From Pyxidicoccus parkwaysis (GTDB lineage Bacteria; Myxococcota; Myxococcia; Myxococcales; Myxococcaceae), in assembly GCF_017301735.1 (NCBI RefSeq), contig NZ_CP071090.1, positions 682,001-746,000 on the forward strand: a stretch of DNA of 64,000 bases, written 5' to 3'. Of this stretch, positions 23,331 to 33,038 are shown piece after piece; within the stretch, counting starts at the first letter, position 1; each line of letters begins with the position of its first letter. Both the position numbers and the translations under genes were made by a program. The notes under the pieces are model-generated. The model did not search any database. It saw nothing but the letters and a program-made list of their open reading frames with translations, and was not told where the DNA came from.

Positions 23331-25046
23331 TTGAACTTCACCTGCGACAATTGCCAGAAGCGGTATTCCATTGCGGACGAAAAGGTCCGCGGCAAGACGG
23401 TCAAGGTCCGCTGCAAGAACTGCCAGAACGTCATCACCGTCGAAGGGCCCTCCCTGCCCCTGGAGGAGAGCACCCGCGTGGTGTCCCTCGCGGACGTGGA
23501 GCGGATCCGCGCCCAGGAGCGCTCCCTCGCGGAGCCCGAGGCGGCCGCCCCTGTCGCCGCGGCGGCGCCCGTCGCCCGTGCGCCGGCCGCCGCGCTCCAG
23601 ACGCCCTGGGACGACGAGCCCACTCGTGCGGTGCCGCTGAAGCCGGCGGGCTCGCCCTGGTTCGTCATGGTGCGCAACAAGCAGGAGGGGCCGCTGGACG
23701 AGGGCGCCCTCCGGGAGCTGGTGGCCACCGGTACCGTCAGCGGCCGGAGCTTCTTCTGGCAGCAGGGCATGGCGGACTGGAAGCGCGGCTCGGACATCGC
23801 CGAGCTGGCCGGCCTCTTCGCGGCGCCGCCCGCGCCCGAGCCGCCCCCGCCGCCTCCTCCTCCCGTGGAGGAGCCGGCCCCGGCCCCCGCGCCGTCGCGC
23901 GCCCAGCGCGGGGCCCCGGCGCGCCGCGAGCCGGAGCCCCAGGCCTTCATGCCGGAGCCCGAGCCGCAGCCGGCTCAGGATGACCAGCAGCCCGAGTGGG
24001 ACCCGGACCAGGACGCGCCGGAGCGGACCTACTTCGGAGAGCCTGATCCCCGCTCCGAGCCCGAGCCGCGGCCCCAGCAGGGCCGGCGAGGCCAGGCCGC
24101 TGCGCCCGCCGCCAGCGCCGCACCGCTCAACGACGACCTGTTCTCCGACCTGGACCTGCCGGGCAACCGGGGCGCCGGTGACGACGACGGCCAGGAGCAG
24201 CACGAGGACCCGCTCGCCGCGCTCGGCGGTGGGGACCCGGAAGAGCGCCAGCCGGTGGAGGACACCCGCCACTTCGCGGCGAAGTCCGGCGTGACGCGGC
24301 GCAACCCCGCATGGAAGTACGCCGTCGCGGTGCTGCTGCTGCTCATCGTCCCGCTCGGCGGCGCGTACGTGCTGTCGGAGACGCTGGGCGTGGTGCCCCT
24401 GCGCGTGAAGACGGTGGACGCCGAGGGCCACCCGGTGGAGCAGCCCATCTTCTCCACGCGCGGCGTGGGCGCGCTGCGCGACAAGCTGCTGGGACGCGAG
24501 CCGCCTCCGGCCCCGGCGCCCGCGCCGAAGCCCGCGGCTCCGCCCTCCGAGAAGCGCCCGGCCGCGCAGCCGGAGTCCGCTCCGGCTCCCACGGGCCAGG
24601 CGCCCGCGGGCGGTGGGACGCAGACGGGCGCCACGCCGCCTCCGTCCGCCGAGAAGCTCCAGGCCGTCTACGCGGACTCGGGGAAGAAGGACGTGGGCCC
24701 CGACGTGCGCAAGGACGCGGAGGTCGCCGCCACGGACTCGGACGACGTGGGTGGGCCCTCGGACGAGGAGGTGGAGCGCGTGGTGGACAAGGCGCAGGAC
24801 GCCTTCAAGGCCTGCGTGGAGAACGAGCTGCGCAAGAATCCGTCCTTCCGCGTGGGCAAGGTGACGCTGACGGCCACGGTGGGCAGCTCCGGCAAGGTGA
24901 AGGCCGCGACGCTCGACAAGAAGGACTTGAACCGCTCCCCCGTGGGCACCTGCATCAAGGACCGTGCGAAGAACATGGTGTTCTCCGCCTTCTCGGGTGA
25001 CGACGTGGACCTCGAGATTCCGCTCGTCCTCTCCGGGACGTTGTAG
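23331..25046 (+). CDS. GltJ/AgmX-like membrane protein: zinc ribbon, GYF domain, AgmX/PglI C-terminal domain
   Basis: TTG at 23331 is the start because residue 2 opens the zinc ribbon. In 571 residues: MJ0042-type ribbon with Cys5, Cys8, Cys28, Cys31; a GYF_2 domain at about 106-163 (WFVMVRNKQEGPLDEGALRE); a long Pro/Glu/Ala linker; one membrane helix near 325-348; a second Pro-rich linker; and a C-terminal AgmX/PglI TonB-like domain (about 480-571). GltJ of the Myxococcus gliding machinery has this order, with the ribbon and GYF modules in the cytoplasm binding MglA-GTP partners. This copy is not beside glt genes, so it is probably a paralogue linking a cytoplasmic signal to the periplasm. 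Confidence 0.85.
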   Translation: MNFTCDNCQKRYSIADEKVRGKTVKVRCKNCQNVITVEGPSLPLEESTRVVSLADVERIRAQERSLAEPEAAAPVAAAAPVARAPAAALQTPWDDEPTRAVPLKPAGSPWFVMVRNKQEGPLDEGALRELVATGTVSGRSFFWQQGMADWKRGSDIAELAGLFAAPPAPEPPPPPPPPVEEPAPAPAPSRAQRGAPARREPEPQAFMPEPEPQPAQDDQQPEWDPDQDAPERTYFGEPDPRSEPEPRPQQGRRGQAAAPAASAAPLNDDLFSDLDLPGNRGAGDDDGQEQHEDPLAALGGGDPEERQPVEDTRHFAAKSGVTRRNPAWKYAVAVLLLLIVPLGGAYVLSETLGVVPLRVKTVDAEGHPVEQPIFSTRGVGALRDKLLGREPPPAPAPAPKPAAPPSEKRPAAQPESAPAPTGQAPAGGGTQTGATPPPSAEKLQAVYADSGKKDVGPDVRKDAEVAATDSDDVGGPSDEEVERVVDKAQDAFKACVENELRKNPSFRVGKVTLTATVGSSGKVKAATLDKKDLNRSPVGTCIKDRAKNMVFSAFSGDDVDLEIPLVLSGTL

Positions 25047-25057
25047 TCGCTCCGGAC

Positions 25058-26254
25058 GTGAGCGCCGGGGAGTCAGACGTGGCGCGGGCAGCGACGGGCC
25101 GCCTGCCGCGCGCGGTGGTGCTGCTGGGCGTGGTGTCGCTGCTCACCGACGTGAGCAGCGAGATGATTTTTCCCCTCCTGCCCGTGTTCCTCGCGGCGCG
25201 CTTCCCGGCGGCGCCGCTGCTGCTGGGCGCCATGGAGGGGCTGTCGGATTTGGTGTCCGCGCTGCTCAAGTACCGCTCCGGCCTGTGGTCGGACCAGGCG
25301 CGCCGGCTCAAGCCGCTGGTGCTGGTGGGCTACGGCGTGTCGTCGCTGGCGCGGCCGTTGATGGCCTTCGTCACCCTCGCCTGGCATCCGCTCGTCATCC
25401 GCGCGTTGGACCGGGTGGGCAAGGGCGTGCGCAGCAGTCCGCGTGACGCCATCATCGCGCACTCGGTACCGGAGGGCGCGCGAGGGCGGGCCTTCGGCTT
25501 CCACCGGGGCATGGACCACGCGGGGGCGGCGGCGGGCTCGTTGGTGGCCATGGGACTGGTGGCGGTGGGACTGCGCGCGGAGCAGGTGTTCCTAGCGGCG
25601 GCGGTGCCGGGCTTCCTCGCGCTCCTGTGCCTCTTCGTGGTGAAGGAGCCCGAGCGCGCGCCGGAGACGGTGGGGCGGGGTACGGCGCTGGTGCCGGTGC
25701 CGCGCAGGCTCGGGTACTACCTGGTGCCGGTGGTGCTGTTCGGCGTGGCGAACTCCACGGATGCGTTCCTCCTGCTGAAGCTCACGGAGGAGGGCGCTCC
25801 GGCGGCGCTGCTGCCCATGGCGTGGTTGATGCTGCACGTGGTGAAGGCGGCCGTCTCGTACCCGGCGGGCTGGCTGGCGGACCGGCTGGGCTCGTCGCGT
25901 GTGGTGCTGGCGGGGTGGGGGCTGTACGCGCTCAGCTACGTGGCGCTGTCGCAGGTGCGCGGCATCCCCGGCACGCTGGCCGTCATGGCCTTCTACGGGC
26001 TGTACCACGCGCTGGCGGAAGGCGCGGAGAAGTCGCTGCTCACGTCACTGGTGCCGCCGGCCGCGCGTGGACGCGCCTTCGGGCTCTACAACGGGCTCAC
26101 GGGTGGAGCCTCGCTGGCCGCGGGCCTGCTGTTCGGCGCGGTGTGGACGCGCTGGGGCAGCGCGCCGGCCTTCCTCTCCGCGGGACTGCTGGCGGCGGTG
26201 AGCGCGGTGCTGCTGGTGGTGCTGCTGCCCCGGGCCCGGCCCACGGCGGCTTGA
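25058..26254 (+). CDS. Major facilitator superfamily transporter
   Basis: 398 residues from GTG 25058, with about 12 hydrophobic segments. Signature features include TDVSSEMIFPLLPVF in the first helix, a GKGVRSSPRDAI loop between helices 4 and 5, and GLYNGLTGGASLAAG in the second half. These resemble a bacterial MFS subfamily of unassigned substrate. It follows the GltJ-like gene by 11 bp, so may be co-transcribed, and converges with 2 bp on the DUF3006 gene. Confidence 0.88.
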   Translation: MSAGESDVARAATGRLPRAVVLLGVVSLLTDVSSEMIFPLLPVFLAARFPAAPLLLGAMEGLSDLVSALLKYRSGLWSDQARRLKPLVLVGYGVSSLARPLMAFVTLAWHPLVIRALDRVGKGVRSSPRDAIIAHSVPEGARGRAFGFHRGMDHAGAAAGSLVAMGLVAVGLRAEQVFLAAAVPGFLALLCLFVVKEPERAPETVGRGTALVPVPRRLGYYLVPVVLFGVANSTDAFLLLKLTEEGAPAALLPMAWLMLHVVKAAVSYPAGWLADRLGSSRVVLAGWGLYALSYVALSQVRGIPGTLAVMAFYGLYHALAEGAEKSLLTSLVPPAARGRAFGLYNGLTGGASLAAGLLFGAVWTRWGSAPAFLSAGLLAAVSAVLLVVLLPRARPTAA

Positions 26255-26256
26255 GC

Positions 26257-26499
26257 CTACAGGTCGAAGTCGCCGGGCGGTGGCTTCTTCTTGCCGCGCT
26301 TCGCACGCTCACGGGCCTCGCGGACCTCGGCGCGCAGGGCCTCGGTGGCCTCGCGGTCCACGCTCAGCGTCTCCAAATCCAACACGTCCCCTTCGCGCAC
26401 TCCTTCCGGTAGCGCGCTCAGCGGGCGCGTCTCCTGGCGGCCCTCCACGACGAGCACGGCGATGTCGCCTTCGATGCGGTCCAGCGTGGCGCGAGTCAT
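26257..26499 (-). CDS. DUF3006-family small protein
   Basis: 80 residues from ATG 26499. TRATLDRIEGDIAVLVVEG, then ALPEGVREGDVLDL, matches the DUF3006 beta-barrel pattern; the C-terminus is a charged helix rich in Lys and Arg. In many bacteria DUF3006 genes sit next to ComEC-like metallo-beta-lactamase-fold genes, exactly as here (14 bp downstream of one). Role unknown. Confidence 0.82.
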   Translation of the reverse strand: MTRATLDRIEGDIAVLVVEGRQETRPLSALPEGVREGDVLDLETLSVDREATEALRAEVREARERAKRGKKKPPPGDFDL

Positions 26500-26513
26500 G
26501 CGCGACAGCTCCT

Positions 26514-27926
26514 CTACGGATTGCAGTCCCGGGCCGGCCGGCGGTTGCGCGCGGCCTCCTCGCGGGTCTTGAAGACGACGAGGTTCGATTCCTTTATCTT
26601 CGCCGCGTTCCGGCACGACGGAAGGTGGAAGACGTCCGCCTTGCTGCTGCCGACGTACGGCCCCGCCGACATGGCGCGCGACTCCGTGCCCTTGCGAGGC
26701 GTCCGCGTCTCCGTGCGTGACGACGGCGGAACATTCGCGGACGGCAGGTCGTCGATGTCCACCACCTGTCCATACTGCGTCGGGTTCGTCGGGCTCCTAG
26801 GGCCCTGCGAGCCACGGCCCGTCGAGGCCTTCGTCACGTCCGACTTCGGAGCCTCCGCCTTCGCGGCCTCCGGCTTCGGAACCCCCGCCTTCGCCGCCTC
26901 CGCCTTCGGGACCTGGGCCACCGGCGGCGAAGCCGTGTCACCGAGGCCGGCGAAGGTGTAGCGCGTGTCGCCCGGCACGCCGTCGGGCAGGCGCTGCGGG
27001 GTGACGACGAGCTGCTTCCCATCGCTCACCACCTGCACCTCGCCCGCCACGTCGGTGCGGAACACCTGCACGCCCGCGGCCTCCAGCCGCTTCAACGTGG
27101 CCGAGGCCGGTCCGCCGCTCTGGCCGCTCACGGAGATGACCGCCGCGCCAGGATGGACGGCCTTCAGGAAGGCCTCCGTGGTGGGGCCGTCCGCGCCGTG
27201 CGCCGCCACCTTGAGCACCGTGGCCCGCATGGGCATGCCGCGCTCCAGCAGGTGCTCCTCCGTCTTCGCGTGCGCGTCCCCCTCGAAGAGCACCGCCGTG
27301 TCGCCGTACGTCAGGCGCAGCACGACGGAGTTGGCCTCCAGCGCGGCGTCGGGCACGTCGAGCAGCTTCTCGGCCGGGTGGCGGGGCCACAGCACGTTCA
27401 GGTCCACGCCCGGGCCCAGCGGCAGGCGCAGTGGCGCGTTGGGCGTGGACTGCGACGGCGCCGTGGAGACGAACTCCACCCCCATGCCGCCGAGCCGGGT
27501 GAGCAGTGCGTCGTACTCGGGAGGGGTGGCCTCGAGCTGCGGCTCCATCAACTGCTTCGCGCCCACGCGGCGCAGCACCGCCTCCACCGCGCCGTGGTGG
27601 TCCGGGTGAGGGTGGGTGAGGATGACCAGGTCCAGCCGCCCCGTGAGCAACTCAGGGAGCCGGTTGAGCAGGTGGTCCGTCGCGGTGATGGGCCCCGTGT
27701 CCACCAGCACCGTGTGCCCCTCCGGCGACACGATGAGCGCCGCGTCCCCCTGGCCCACGTTGAAGAAGTAGACGTGCAGCTTCCCGTCCGGCCCCGCGCC
27801 GAAGTAGCGGCGAGCCTCCGCGGGGCGGGGAACCGCTGTTGGTGACGGAGGCGCGGACGGGGGAGGCTCCTGGCAGGCCGCCGCGGCCACCAGTACTCCC
27901 AGCAGGCACAGCAGACGCGGGCTCAT
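26514..27926 (-). CDS. Lipoprotein metallo-beta-lactamase-fold hydrolase, ComEC-type, with C-terminal Cys/His module
   Basis: 470 residues; lipobox AAAC with Cys18. The metal site HPHPDHHG (His105, His107, Asp109, His110) lies in a ComEC C-terminal-like fold starting [13 protein letters not shown]. Residues about 330-375 are a Lys/Ala/Pro repeat linker. The last 50 residues (FHLPSCRNAAKIKESN to RPARDCNP) resemble the small Ada-type metal-binding module found at the end of some nucleases. Its start overlaps the stop of the paralogue upstream by 4 bp. Possibly a surface nuclease or phosphodiesterase; not proven. Confidence 0.85.
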   Translation of the reverse strand: MSPRLLCLLGVLVAAAACQEPPPSAPPSPTAVPRPAEARRYFGAGPDGKLHVYFFNVGQGDAALIVSPEGHTVLVDTGPITATDHLLNRLPELLTGRLDLVILTHPHPDHHGAVEAVLRRVGAKQLMEPQLEATPPEYDALLTRLGGMGVEFVSTAPSQSTPNAPLRLPLGPGVDLNVLWPRHPAEKLLDVPDAALEANSVVLRLTYGDTAVLFEGDAHAKTEEHLLERGMPMRATVLKVAAHGADGPTTEAFLKAVHPGAAVISVSGQSGGPASATLKRLEAAGVQVFRTDVAGEVQVVSDGKQLVVTPQRLPDGVPGDTRYTFAGLGDTASPPVAQVPKAEAAKAGVPKPEAAKAEAPKSDVTKASTGRGSQGPRSPTNPTQYGQVVDIDDLPSANVPPSSRTETRTPRKGTESRAMSAGPYVGSSKADVFHLPSCRNAAKIKESNLVVFKTREEAARNRRPARDCNP

Positions 27927-29155
27927 GGGTGGCAGTCCTCGGCGGGGCGGCGCTCGCGCAGGGCGGCGGCGCGGCTGGAATAGACGGTGCGCTCGGACTT
28001 GGAGCGCTTCAAGGTCGCGCAGTCCTCGCGGTGGAACACCTTGCTGCCCTTCAGGCTGACGTAGGAGCCCGCCTCGCTCCGCGAGGATACGGGCGCGGAG
28101 TCCATCGTGCTCCGCGTGCTGACGGTGGCGCCGCTGCGCGCGCCGGGCTCGGGCTCCTTGTCCTTCGAGCCGCCACGCGCGCGCTTCGTGCTGGGGAGGA
28201 TGGGGCCCAGCGCCACGGGGCCGGGCTTCACCGTGCCCGCCACCGTCAGCGGCGCGGCGCGGCCCTTCTCGGAGCGCAACGTGACGGTGGTGCCGTCGCT
28301 CACCGCCACCACCTCGCCGTCCAGGTCCGTGCGGAAGACGCGGGCACCCGACGCGTCCAGGCGCTGCAGGGCCTCGGCGGTGGGGTGGCCGTAGTCGTTG
28401 CCGGCGCCGCAGGAGATGACGGCGGCCTGCGGCTTCACGGCGGCGAGGAACGCGGCCGTGGACGAGTGCTTCCCGCCGTGGTGCGCCACCTTGAGCACGG
28501 TGGCGGAGAAGTCGATGCGCTTCTGGAGGAGGGCGGCCTCCGTGTCCGGCTCGGAGTCTCCGGTGAAGAAGAAGGCCGTCTTCCCGTACGTCAGCTTGGT
28601 GACGATGGAATTGGAGTTCGGGTCCGAGCGCGTGTCGTCCAGGAAGGGCTCCTGTGGCACGCGCGGCCAGAGCACCGTGAGCGCCACGCCCTCGCCCAGG
28701 CCGATGGTGAGCAGCGTCTGCGGCGCCTGCGGGCTGGGCTCCGGGGTCATCACCTGGCCCACCGTGTCGCCCACCACGTCCAGCAGTTCCTTGTACGCGT
28801 CGCTCGGGTGGTCGAAGCCCGGGTCCATGTAGCGCTTCGCCCCCACCGTCTTCAGTGCCAGGGCCAGGCCGCCCAGGTGGTCCAGGTGCGGGTGGGTGAG
28901 AATGACCAGGTCCAGCGGCTCCTTCACCAGCGTGCGCAGCCGGCGGGCCAGGGACTCGCGGGCCTCGGGCGGGCCGCCGTCGATGAGCACCGTCTTGCCC
29001 GTGGGGGACACGATGAGCGCCGCGTCCCCCTGGCCCACGTCGAAGAAGTACACCGTGAGTGGCTTCACGGTGGGAGCGAGCGAAGGCGCGGCCCGGCCCG
29101 GGAGCGAGGCGAGCAGGACGAAGACGAGGGTGAGCAGCCGGGCGAGTGACGTCAC
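27923..29155 (-). CDS. Exported metallo-beta-lactamase-fold hydrolase, ComEC-type, paralogue of its neighbour
   Basis: 410 residues with a signal peptide ([13 protein letters not shown]) and no clear lipobox. The metal motif is HPHLDHLGG (His88, His90, Asp92, His93), preceded by the same [15 protein letters not shown] signature as the downstream gene, and later KVAHHGG supplies another ligand. It also ends with the [14 protein letters not shown] to RPAEDCHP Cys/His module. The two genes are a tandem duplication, coupled by a 4-bp overlap. Differing export signals suggest different locations. Confidence 0.87.
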   Translation of the reverse strand: MTSLARLLTLVFVLLASLPGRAAPSLAPTVKPLTVYFFDVGQGDAALIVSPTGKTVLIDGGPPEARESLARRLRTLVKEPLDLVILTHPHLDHLGGLALALKTVGAKRYMDPGFDHPSDAYKELLDVVGDTVGQVMTPEPSPQAPQTLLTIGLGEGVALTVLWPRVPQEPFLDDTRSDPNSNSIVTKLTYGKTAFFFTGDSEPDTEAALLQKRIDFSATVLKVAHHGGKHSSTAAFLAAVKPQAAVISCGAGNDYGHPTAEALQRLDASGARVFRTDLDGEVVAVSDGTTVTLRSEKGRAAPLTVAGTVKPGPVALGPILPSTKRARGGSKDKEPEPGARSGATVSTRSTMDSAPVSSRSEAGSYVSLKGSKVFHREDCATLKRSKSERTVYSSRAAALRERRPAEDCHP

Positions 29156-29254
29156 GTAGCGGACTCTACCGCTCTGCTCCGTCCCTCGGCATCAGGCAGG
29201 ACGGCGGATGCGTGCTACCCGTGCGAGCGCTTCCCGAGGGGCGGGAAGTGGGCT

Positions 29255-30097
29255 ATGGGGCGCGACATGTCCGACTCCCAGGACGTCTTCGCGAAGTTCC
29301 TCGAGGAGCTCGCCGACCAGGCCCGCCGCCGCATGGATGCCTGGAAGGAGTCCTCGCCCACCGAGCCCGGCGCGCCCGCTCCGGACTCCATGCCGTCCAC
29401 CGGCCGCGTGGACATGGAGTCCATCCGCTCCCCGGCGGACCTGGCGCCCTACATCGACCACACGCTGCTCAAGCCCGAGGCCCGCGCCGAGGACGTGGTG
29501 AAGCTGGCCGAGGAGGCTCGGAAGCACGGCTTCGCCACGGTGTGCGTCAACAGCACGCACGTGGCCACCGCCGCGCGCGTGCTGGAGGGCTCCAACACGG
29601 TGCCCATCGCCGTGGTGGGCTTCCCGCTCGGCGCGTCGCTCCCGTCCGCCAAGGCCTTCGAGGCGCGCGAGGCCATCCGCGCGGGGGCGCGGGAAATCGA
29701 CATGGTGCTCAACGTGGGCGCGCTCAAGGCGCACGACTACGCGCGGGTGCACCGGGACATCGCCACCGTGGTGGAGGCCAGCCTCCCGCTGCCGGTGAAG
29801 GTGATTCTGGAGACGGCGCTGCTCACGGACGAGGAGAAGGTGCTCGCCTGCGCCCTGTCCAAGGCCGCCGGGGCCGCCTTCGTGAAGACGTCCACCGGCT
29901 TCGGCCCGGGTGGCGCCACCGCCGAGGACGTGGCGCTGATGCGCCGCGTGGTGGGCGAGGACGTGGGCGTGAAGGCGTCCGGCGGCATCCGCTCCGCCGA
30001 GGACGCGATGAAGATGCTGCGCGCGGGCGCCAACCGCCTGGGCGCGTCCGCGTCCGTGGCCATCGTCAGCGGGCAGACCTCCACCGGGAAGTACTGA
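29255..30097 (+). CDS. deoC: Deoxyribose-phosphate aldolase
   Basis: 280 residues (ATG 29255; ATG 29267 equally possible). An N-terminal extension of about 55 residues precedes the class I aldolase barrel beginning [11 protein letters not shown]. Schiff-base Lys211 lies in FVKTSTGF and the second lysine Lys240 in GVKASGGIR. It cleaves 2-deoxyribose 5-phosphate to glyceraldehyde 3-phosphate and acetaldehyde, the last step of deoxynucleoside catabolism. The region also holds the nucleoside importer, deoA and cdd. Confidence 0.94.
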   Translation: MGRDMSDSQDVFAKFLEELADQARRRMDAWKESSPTEPGAPAPDSMPSTGRVDMESIRSPADLAPYIDHTLLKPEARAEDVVKLAEEARKHGFATVCVNSTHVATAARVLEGSNTVPIAVVGFPLGASLPSAKAFEAREAIRAGAREIDMVLNVGALKAHDYARVHRDIATVVEASLPLPVKVILETALLTDEEKVLACALSKAAGAAFVKTSTGFGPGGATAEDVALMRRVVGEDVGVKASGGIRSAEDAMKMLRAGANRLGASASVAIVSGQTSTGKY

Positions 30098-30111
30098 CAC
30101 GGCGGTACGAC

Positions 30112-30504
30112 GTGAACGCGAAACAGCGAGAGGAATTCAAGAAGCTGCTCCTGGCGCTCCACGCCGAGCTGACGGGGAAGACGCCCCAGCGAATCGAGCC
30201 CAACCGCACCGACGACGCGCGCATCGGCGGCGACGAGGACGAGCAGCCCCTCAACGAGATGATGCAGGCCATCGCCTCCAACCGGAACCGGAACATGGAC
30301 GGCGTGCTGGCCCGCGTGGTGAAGGCGCTGGGCAAGCTGCGCGACGACCCGGACTCCTATGGCGAGTGCGAGGAGTGCGGCGACGAGCTGCCCCTGGGGC
30401 GGCTGCGCGCCATGCCGTACGCGGAGTTCTGCGTGACGTGCCAGTCCTCGAAGGACGGCCCCAAAGGCCCCGCCACCCGCAAGAAGCTCACCGACTACAG
30501 CTGA
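30112..30504 (+). CDS. DksA/TraR-type zinc-finger protein
   Basis: 130 residues from GTG 30112, 14 bp after deoC and probably co-transcribed. N-terminal coiled coil (KQREEFKKLLLALHAELTGK), then a four-cysteine finger CEECGDELP...FCVTCQ, ending with a basic tail. The DksA acidic coiled-coil tip (DxxDxA) is not clearly present. It probably binds RNA polymerase in the secondary channel, but may lack the ppGpp-linked activity of true DksA. Confidence 0.87.
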   Translation: MNAKQREEFKKLLLALHAELTGKTPQRIEPNRTDDARIGGDEDEQPLNEMMQAIASNRNRNMDGVLARVVKALGKLRDDPDSYGECEECGDELPLGRLRAMPYAEFCVTCQSSKDGPKGPATRKKLTDYS

Positions 30505-30580
30505 TCGACCACCCCTGAACAGCAGGCGCGCGGGCCACGTGCTCCGTGCGCCCTTGACGGCTACACGAGGCCCAACGCGC

Positions 30581-32308
30581 ATGGACACCACTGGACTGAA
30601 AGAGCGGGCCGAGGCCTGGCGGCAGGCGGACCCCGACTCCACCACCGCCGCGGAGCTGGCACAGCTCCTGGAAAAGGGCGACTGGACGGAGCTGGCGGAC
30701 CGCTTCGCCGGTGACTTGGAGTTCGGCACCGCGGGCCTGCGCGGCGTGCTGGGCGCCGGCCCCAACCGCATGAACCGCGCCGTGGTGCGCCGGACGACGG
30801 CGGGCCTCGCGCGCTACCTCAAGGCCCACGTGCCGGACGTGGCCACGCGCGGAGTCGTCGTCGGACGCGACGCGCGCCGCCTGAGCGCGGAGCTGACCGA
30901 GGACACCGCCGCCGTGCTCGCCGCGGAGGGCATCCCCGCGCACGTCTTCCCGACGCCGGTGCCCACGCCGGTGACGGCCTTCGCCGCGCTGCACCTGAAC
31001 GCCGCCGCGGCCATCATGGTGACGGCCAGCCACAACCCGCCCGAGTACAACGGCTACAAAGTCTATTGGGGCAACGGCGCCCAAATCATCCCCCCGCACG
31101 ACACCGGCATCGCGGCGTCCATTGCCCGGGTAGAGGCCGCCAACCGCGTGCCGCTGCTGACGCCCGCGGACGCGCGCGCGAAGGGGCTCTGGAAGGACCT
31201 GGGCAACGAAGTAGGGGAGGCGTACCTGCGCGCCATCCTCGGGCTGCGCGTGCACCAGCGCGGCTCCCAGACGCTGTCCATCGCCTACACCGCCATGCAC
31301 GGCGTGGGCGGCGTCTGGGCGGAGCGCGCCCTGCGCGAGGCGGGCTTCCCGCGCTTCACCGCCGTGGCCGAGCAGCAAGAGCCCGACGGCCGCTTCCCCA
31401 CCGTGCGCTTCCCCAACCCGGAGGAGCCCGGCGCCATGGACCTGTCGCTCGCCACGGCCGAGCGCGTGCGCGCGGACCTGGTGCTGGCCAATGACCCGGA
31501 CGCGGACCGGCTCGCCGTCATGGCGCGCGACGCGGACGGCCGCATGCGCATGCTCACCGGCAACGAGGTGGGCGTGCTGCTGGGCCACTACGTGCTCACC
31601 CAGGGCACCAAGCGCGCGCGGCCGTACGTCGTCACCACCATCGTCTCGTCCACGCAGTTGGGCGACATCGCCCGCGCGCTGGGCGCCGCGTTTGACGAAG
31701 TCCTCACCGGCTTCAAGTGGATTGCCAACCGCGCCCTGGAGCGCGAGCGCACCGAGGGCACGCAGTTCGTCTTCGGCTACGAGGAGGCGCTCGGCTACAC
31801 CGTGGGCACGGTGACGCGCGACAAGGACGGCGTCGGCGCGGCGGTCGTCATGGCGGACCTCGCCGCGTGGTGCGAGTCGCGCGGCACCACCGTGCTCGGC
31901 TACCTGGAGGAAATCCAGCGCCGCCACGGCCTCTACGTGGGCGGCCAGCGCAACGTCACGCTGCCCGGCGCCGCGGGTGCGCAGACCATCCGCGCCATCA
32001 TGGACGCCTTCCGCGCCTCGCCGCCCAAGCGCATCGGCAGCGCGCAGGTGAGCGCCGTGCGCGACTACAAGCAGGGCACGGGCGGGCTGCCCCCGTCCAA
32101 CGTGCTCGCCTTCGAGCTGGAGGGCGGCGGCCGCGTCACCCTCCGCCCGTCCGGCACCGAGCCGAAAATCAAGTACTACTTCGAGCTCAAGGAGTCGCTC
32201 ACCGCCGGAGAGCCGCTGGCCCGCGCCCGCGAGCGCGCGGAGGGGCGGCTGGCCCGGTTCATCGATGACTTCATCGCGCTCGCGCGTGAGCGCGGGCAAC
32301 CCACCTGA
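30581..32308 (+). CDS. Phosphohexomutase / phosphopentomutase-type enzyme
   Basis: 575 residues from ATG 30581. All four alpha-D-phosphohexomutase signatures are visible: phosphoserine Ser150 in TASHNPPEYNGYK, metal loop DPDADR (305-310), sugar loop GYEEALGY, and phosphate loop RPSGTEPKIKYY. The length and the N-terminal EFGTAGLRG motif match the PgcA / human PGM2 branch, which includes phosphopentomutases. Next to deoC, a role in converting deoxyribose 1-phosphate to the 5-phosphate is attractive, though a glucose or mannose role is equally compatible. Confidence 0.9.
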   Translation: MDTTGLKERAEAWRQADPDSTTAAELAQLLEKGDWTELADRFAGDLEFGTAGLRGVLGAGPNRMNRAVVRRTTAGLARYLKAHVPDVATRGVVVGRDARRLSAELTEDTAAVLAAEGIPAHVFPTPVPTPVTAFAALHLNAAAAIMVTASHNPPEYNGYKVYWGNGAQIIPPHDTGIAASIARVEAANRVPLLTPADARAKGLWKDLGNEVGEAYLRAILGLRVHQRGSQTLSIAYTAMHGVGGVWAERALREAGFPRFTAVAEQQEPDGRFPTVRFPNPEEPGAMDLSLATAERVRADLVLANDPDADRLAVMARDADGRMRMLTGNEVGVLLGHYVLTQGTKRARPYVVTTIVSSTQLGDIARALGAAFDEVLTGFKWIANRALERERTEGTQFVFGYEEALGYTVGTVTRDKDGVGAAVVMADLAAWCESRGTTVLGYLEEIQRRHGLYVGGQRNVTLPGAAGAQTIRAIMDAFRASPPKRIGSAQVSAVRDYKQGTGGLPPSNVLAFELEGGGRVTLRPSGTEPKIKYYFELKESLTAGEPLARARERAEGRLARFIDDFIALARERGQPT

Positions 32309-32371
32309 GTCTTGAATCACACCTCACATTTCCGGCCGCGCCCCCGCGTGGCCGCCGCAGAAAGGCACCGT

Positions 32372-33013
32372 GTGAAGCGCCTCGTTCCCGGAGTCCTCCT
32401 CGCCTGCTTCCTGGCCCTTCCCGGCACCGCGCTGGCGCAGCGCGGCCAGGGCTGGTCCCTCCTCGCCGCCGACACGCTGGGGCGGGGCAACACCGCCTTC
32501 TCCGCGCAGATTGGCTGGCCCGGCCTCACGCTCGGCCTGCTTCACGGCGGCTCGGAGCGCTTCGACATCGGCGGCAAGTTCACCTTCAACTGGGGCCGCG
32601 AGGGCTGGGTCCGCTTCACGGACCCCGGCATCAAGCTCCAGGCGTGGATGCGGCTGCTCCTGGCGCAGAAGGGCAACATCTCCCTGGCGCTCACCTTCCA
32701 GCCGGGCCCGCTCTTCTACTTCCCCGAGGGGGACACGGACGTGGGCCTCGCGCTGCCCGTGGCCCTCGTGGTGGGCATCCCCGCCGGCAGCGCCGTGATG
32801 GTGAACCTGGGGCTGGACATGCCCTTCCACGTCTACTTCGGCGAGGGCATCGGTCCGGTGTTCCCCATCCTCGTGGGCGGCGGGCTGGAGTACTTCATCG
32901 ACCGGAGCCTCGCCGTGAACTTCAACATCCGGATGGGCCCGTCGCTGATTCCGGACTTCGAGGCGACGGAGTTCACCCTGGAGGCGCTGGTGGGCGTGGG
33001 CTACCGCTTCTAG
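32372..33013 (+). CDS. Putative outer-membrane beta-barrel protein
   Basis: I chose GTG 32372, preceded by AGAAAGG at 8 nt, over the TTG at 32312, because it opens a normal signal peptide (VLLACFLALPGTALAQ). The 213-residue mature part has alternating amphipathic strands (TLGLLHGG, KFTFNWG, HVYFGEGIGPVFPI) and ends with an aromatic residue (VGYRF), as outer-membrane barrels do. No family is recognised. It converges on the sensor gene with 25 bp between. Confidence 0.75.
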   Translation: MKRLVPGVLLACFLALPGTALAQRGQGWSLLAADTLGRGNTAFSAQIGWPGLTLGLLHGGSERFDIGGKFTFNWGREGWVRFTDPGIKLQAWMRLLLAQKGNISLALTFQPGPLFYFPEGDTDVGLALPVALVVGIPAGSAVMVNLGLDMPFHVYFGEGIGPVFPILVGGGLEYFIDRSLAVNFNIRMGPSLIPDFEATEFTLEALVGVGYRF

Positions 33014-33038
33014 GCGGCAGCCCCGCCGTCCACCGCGG

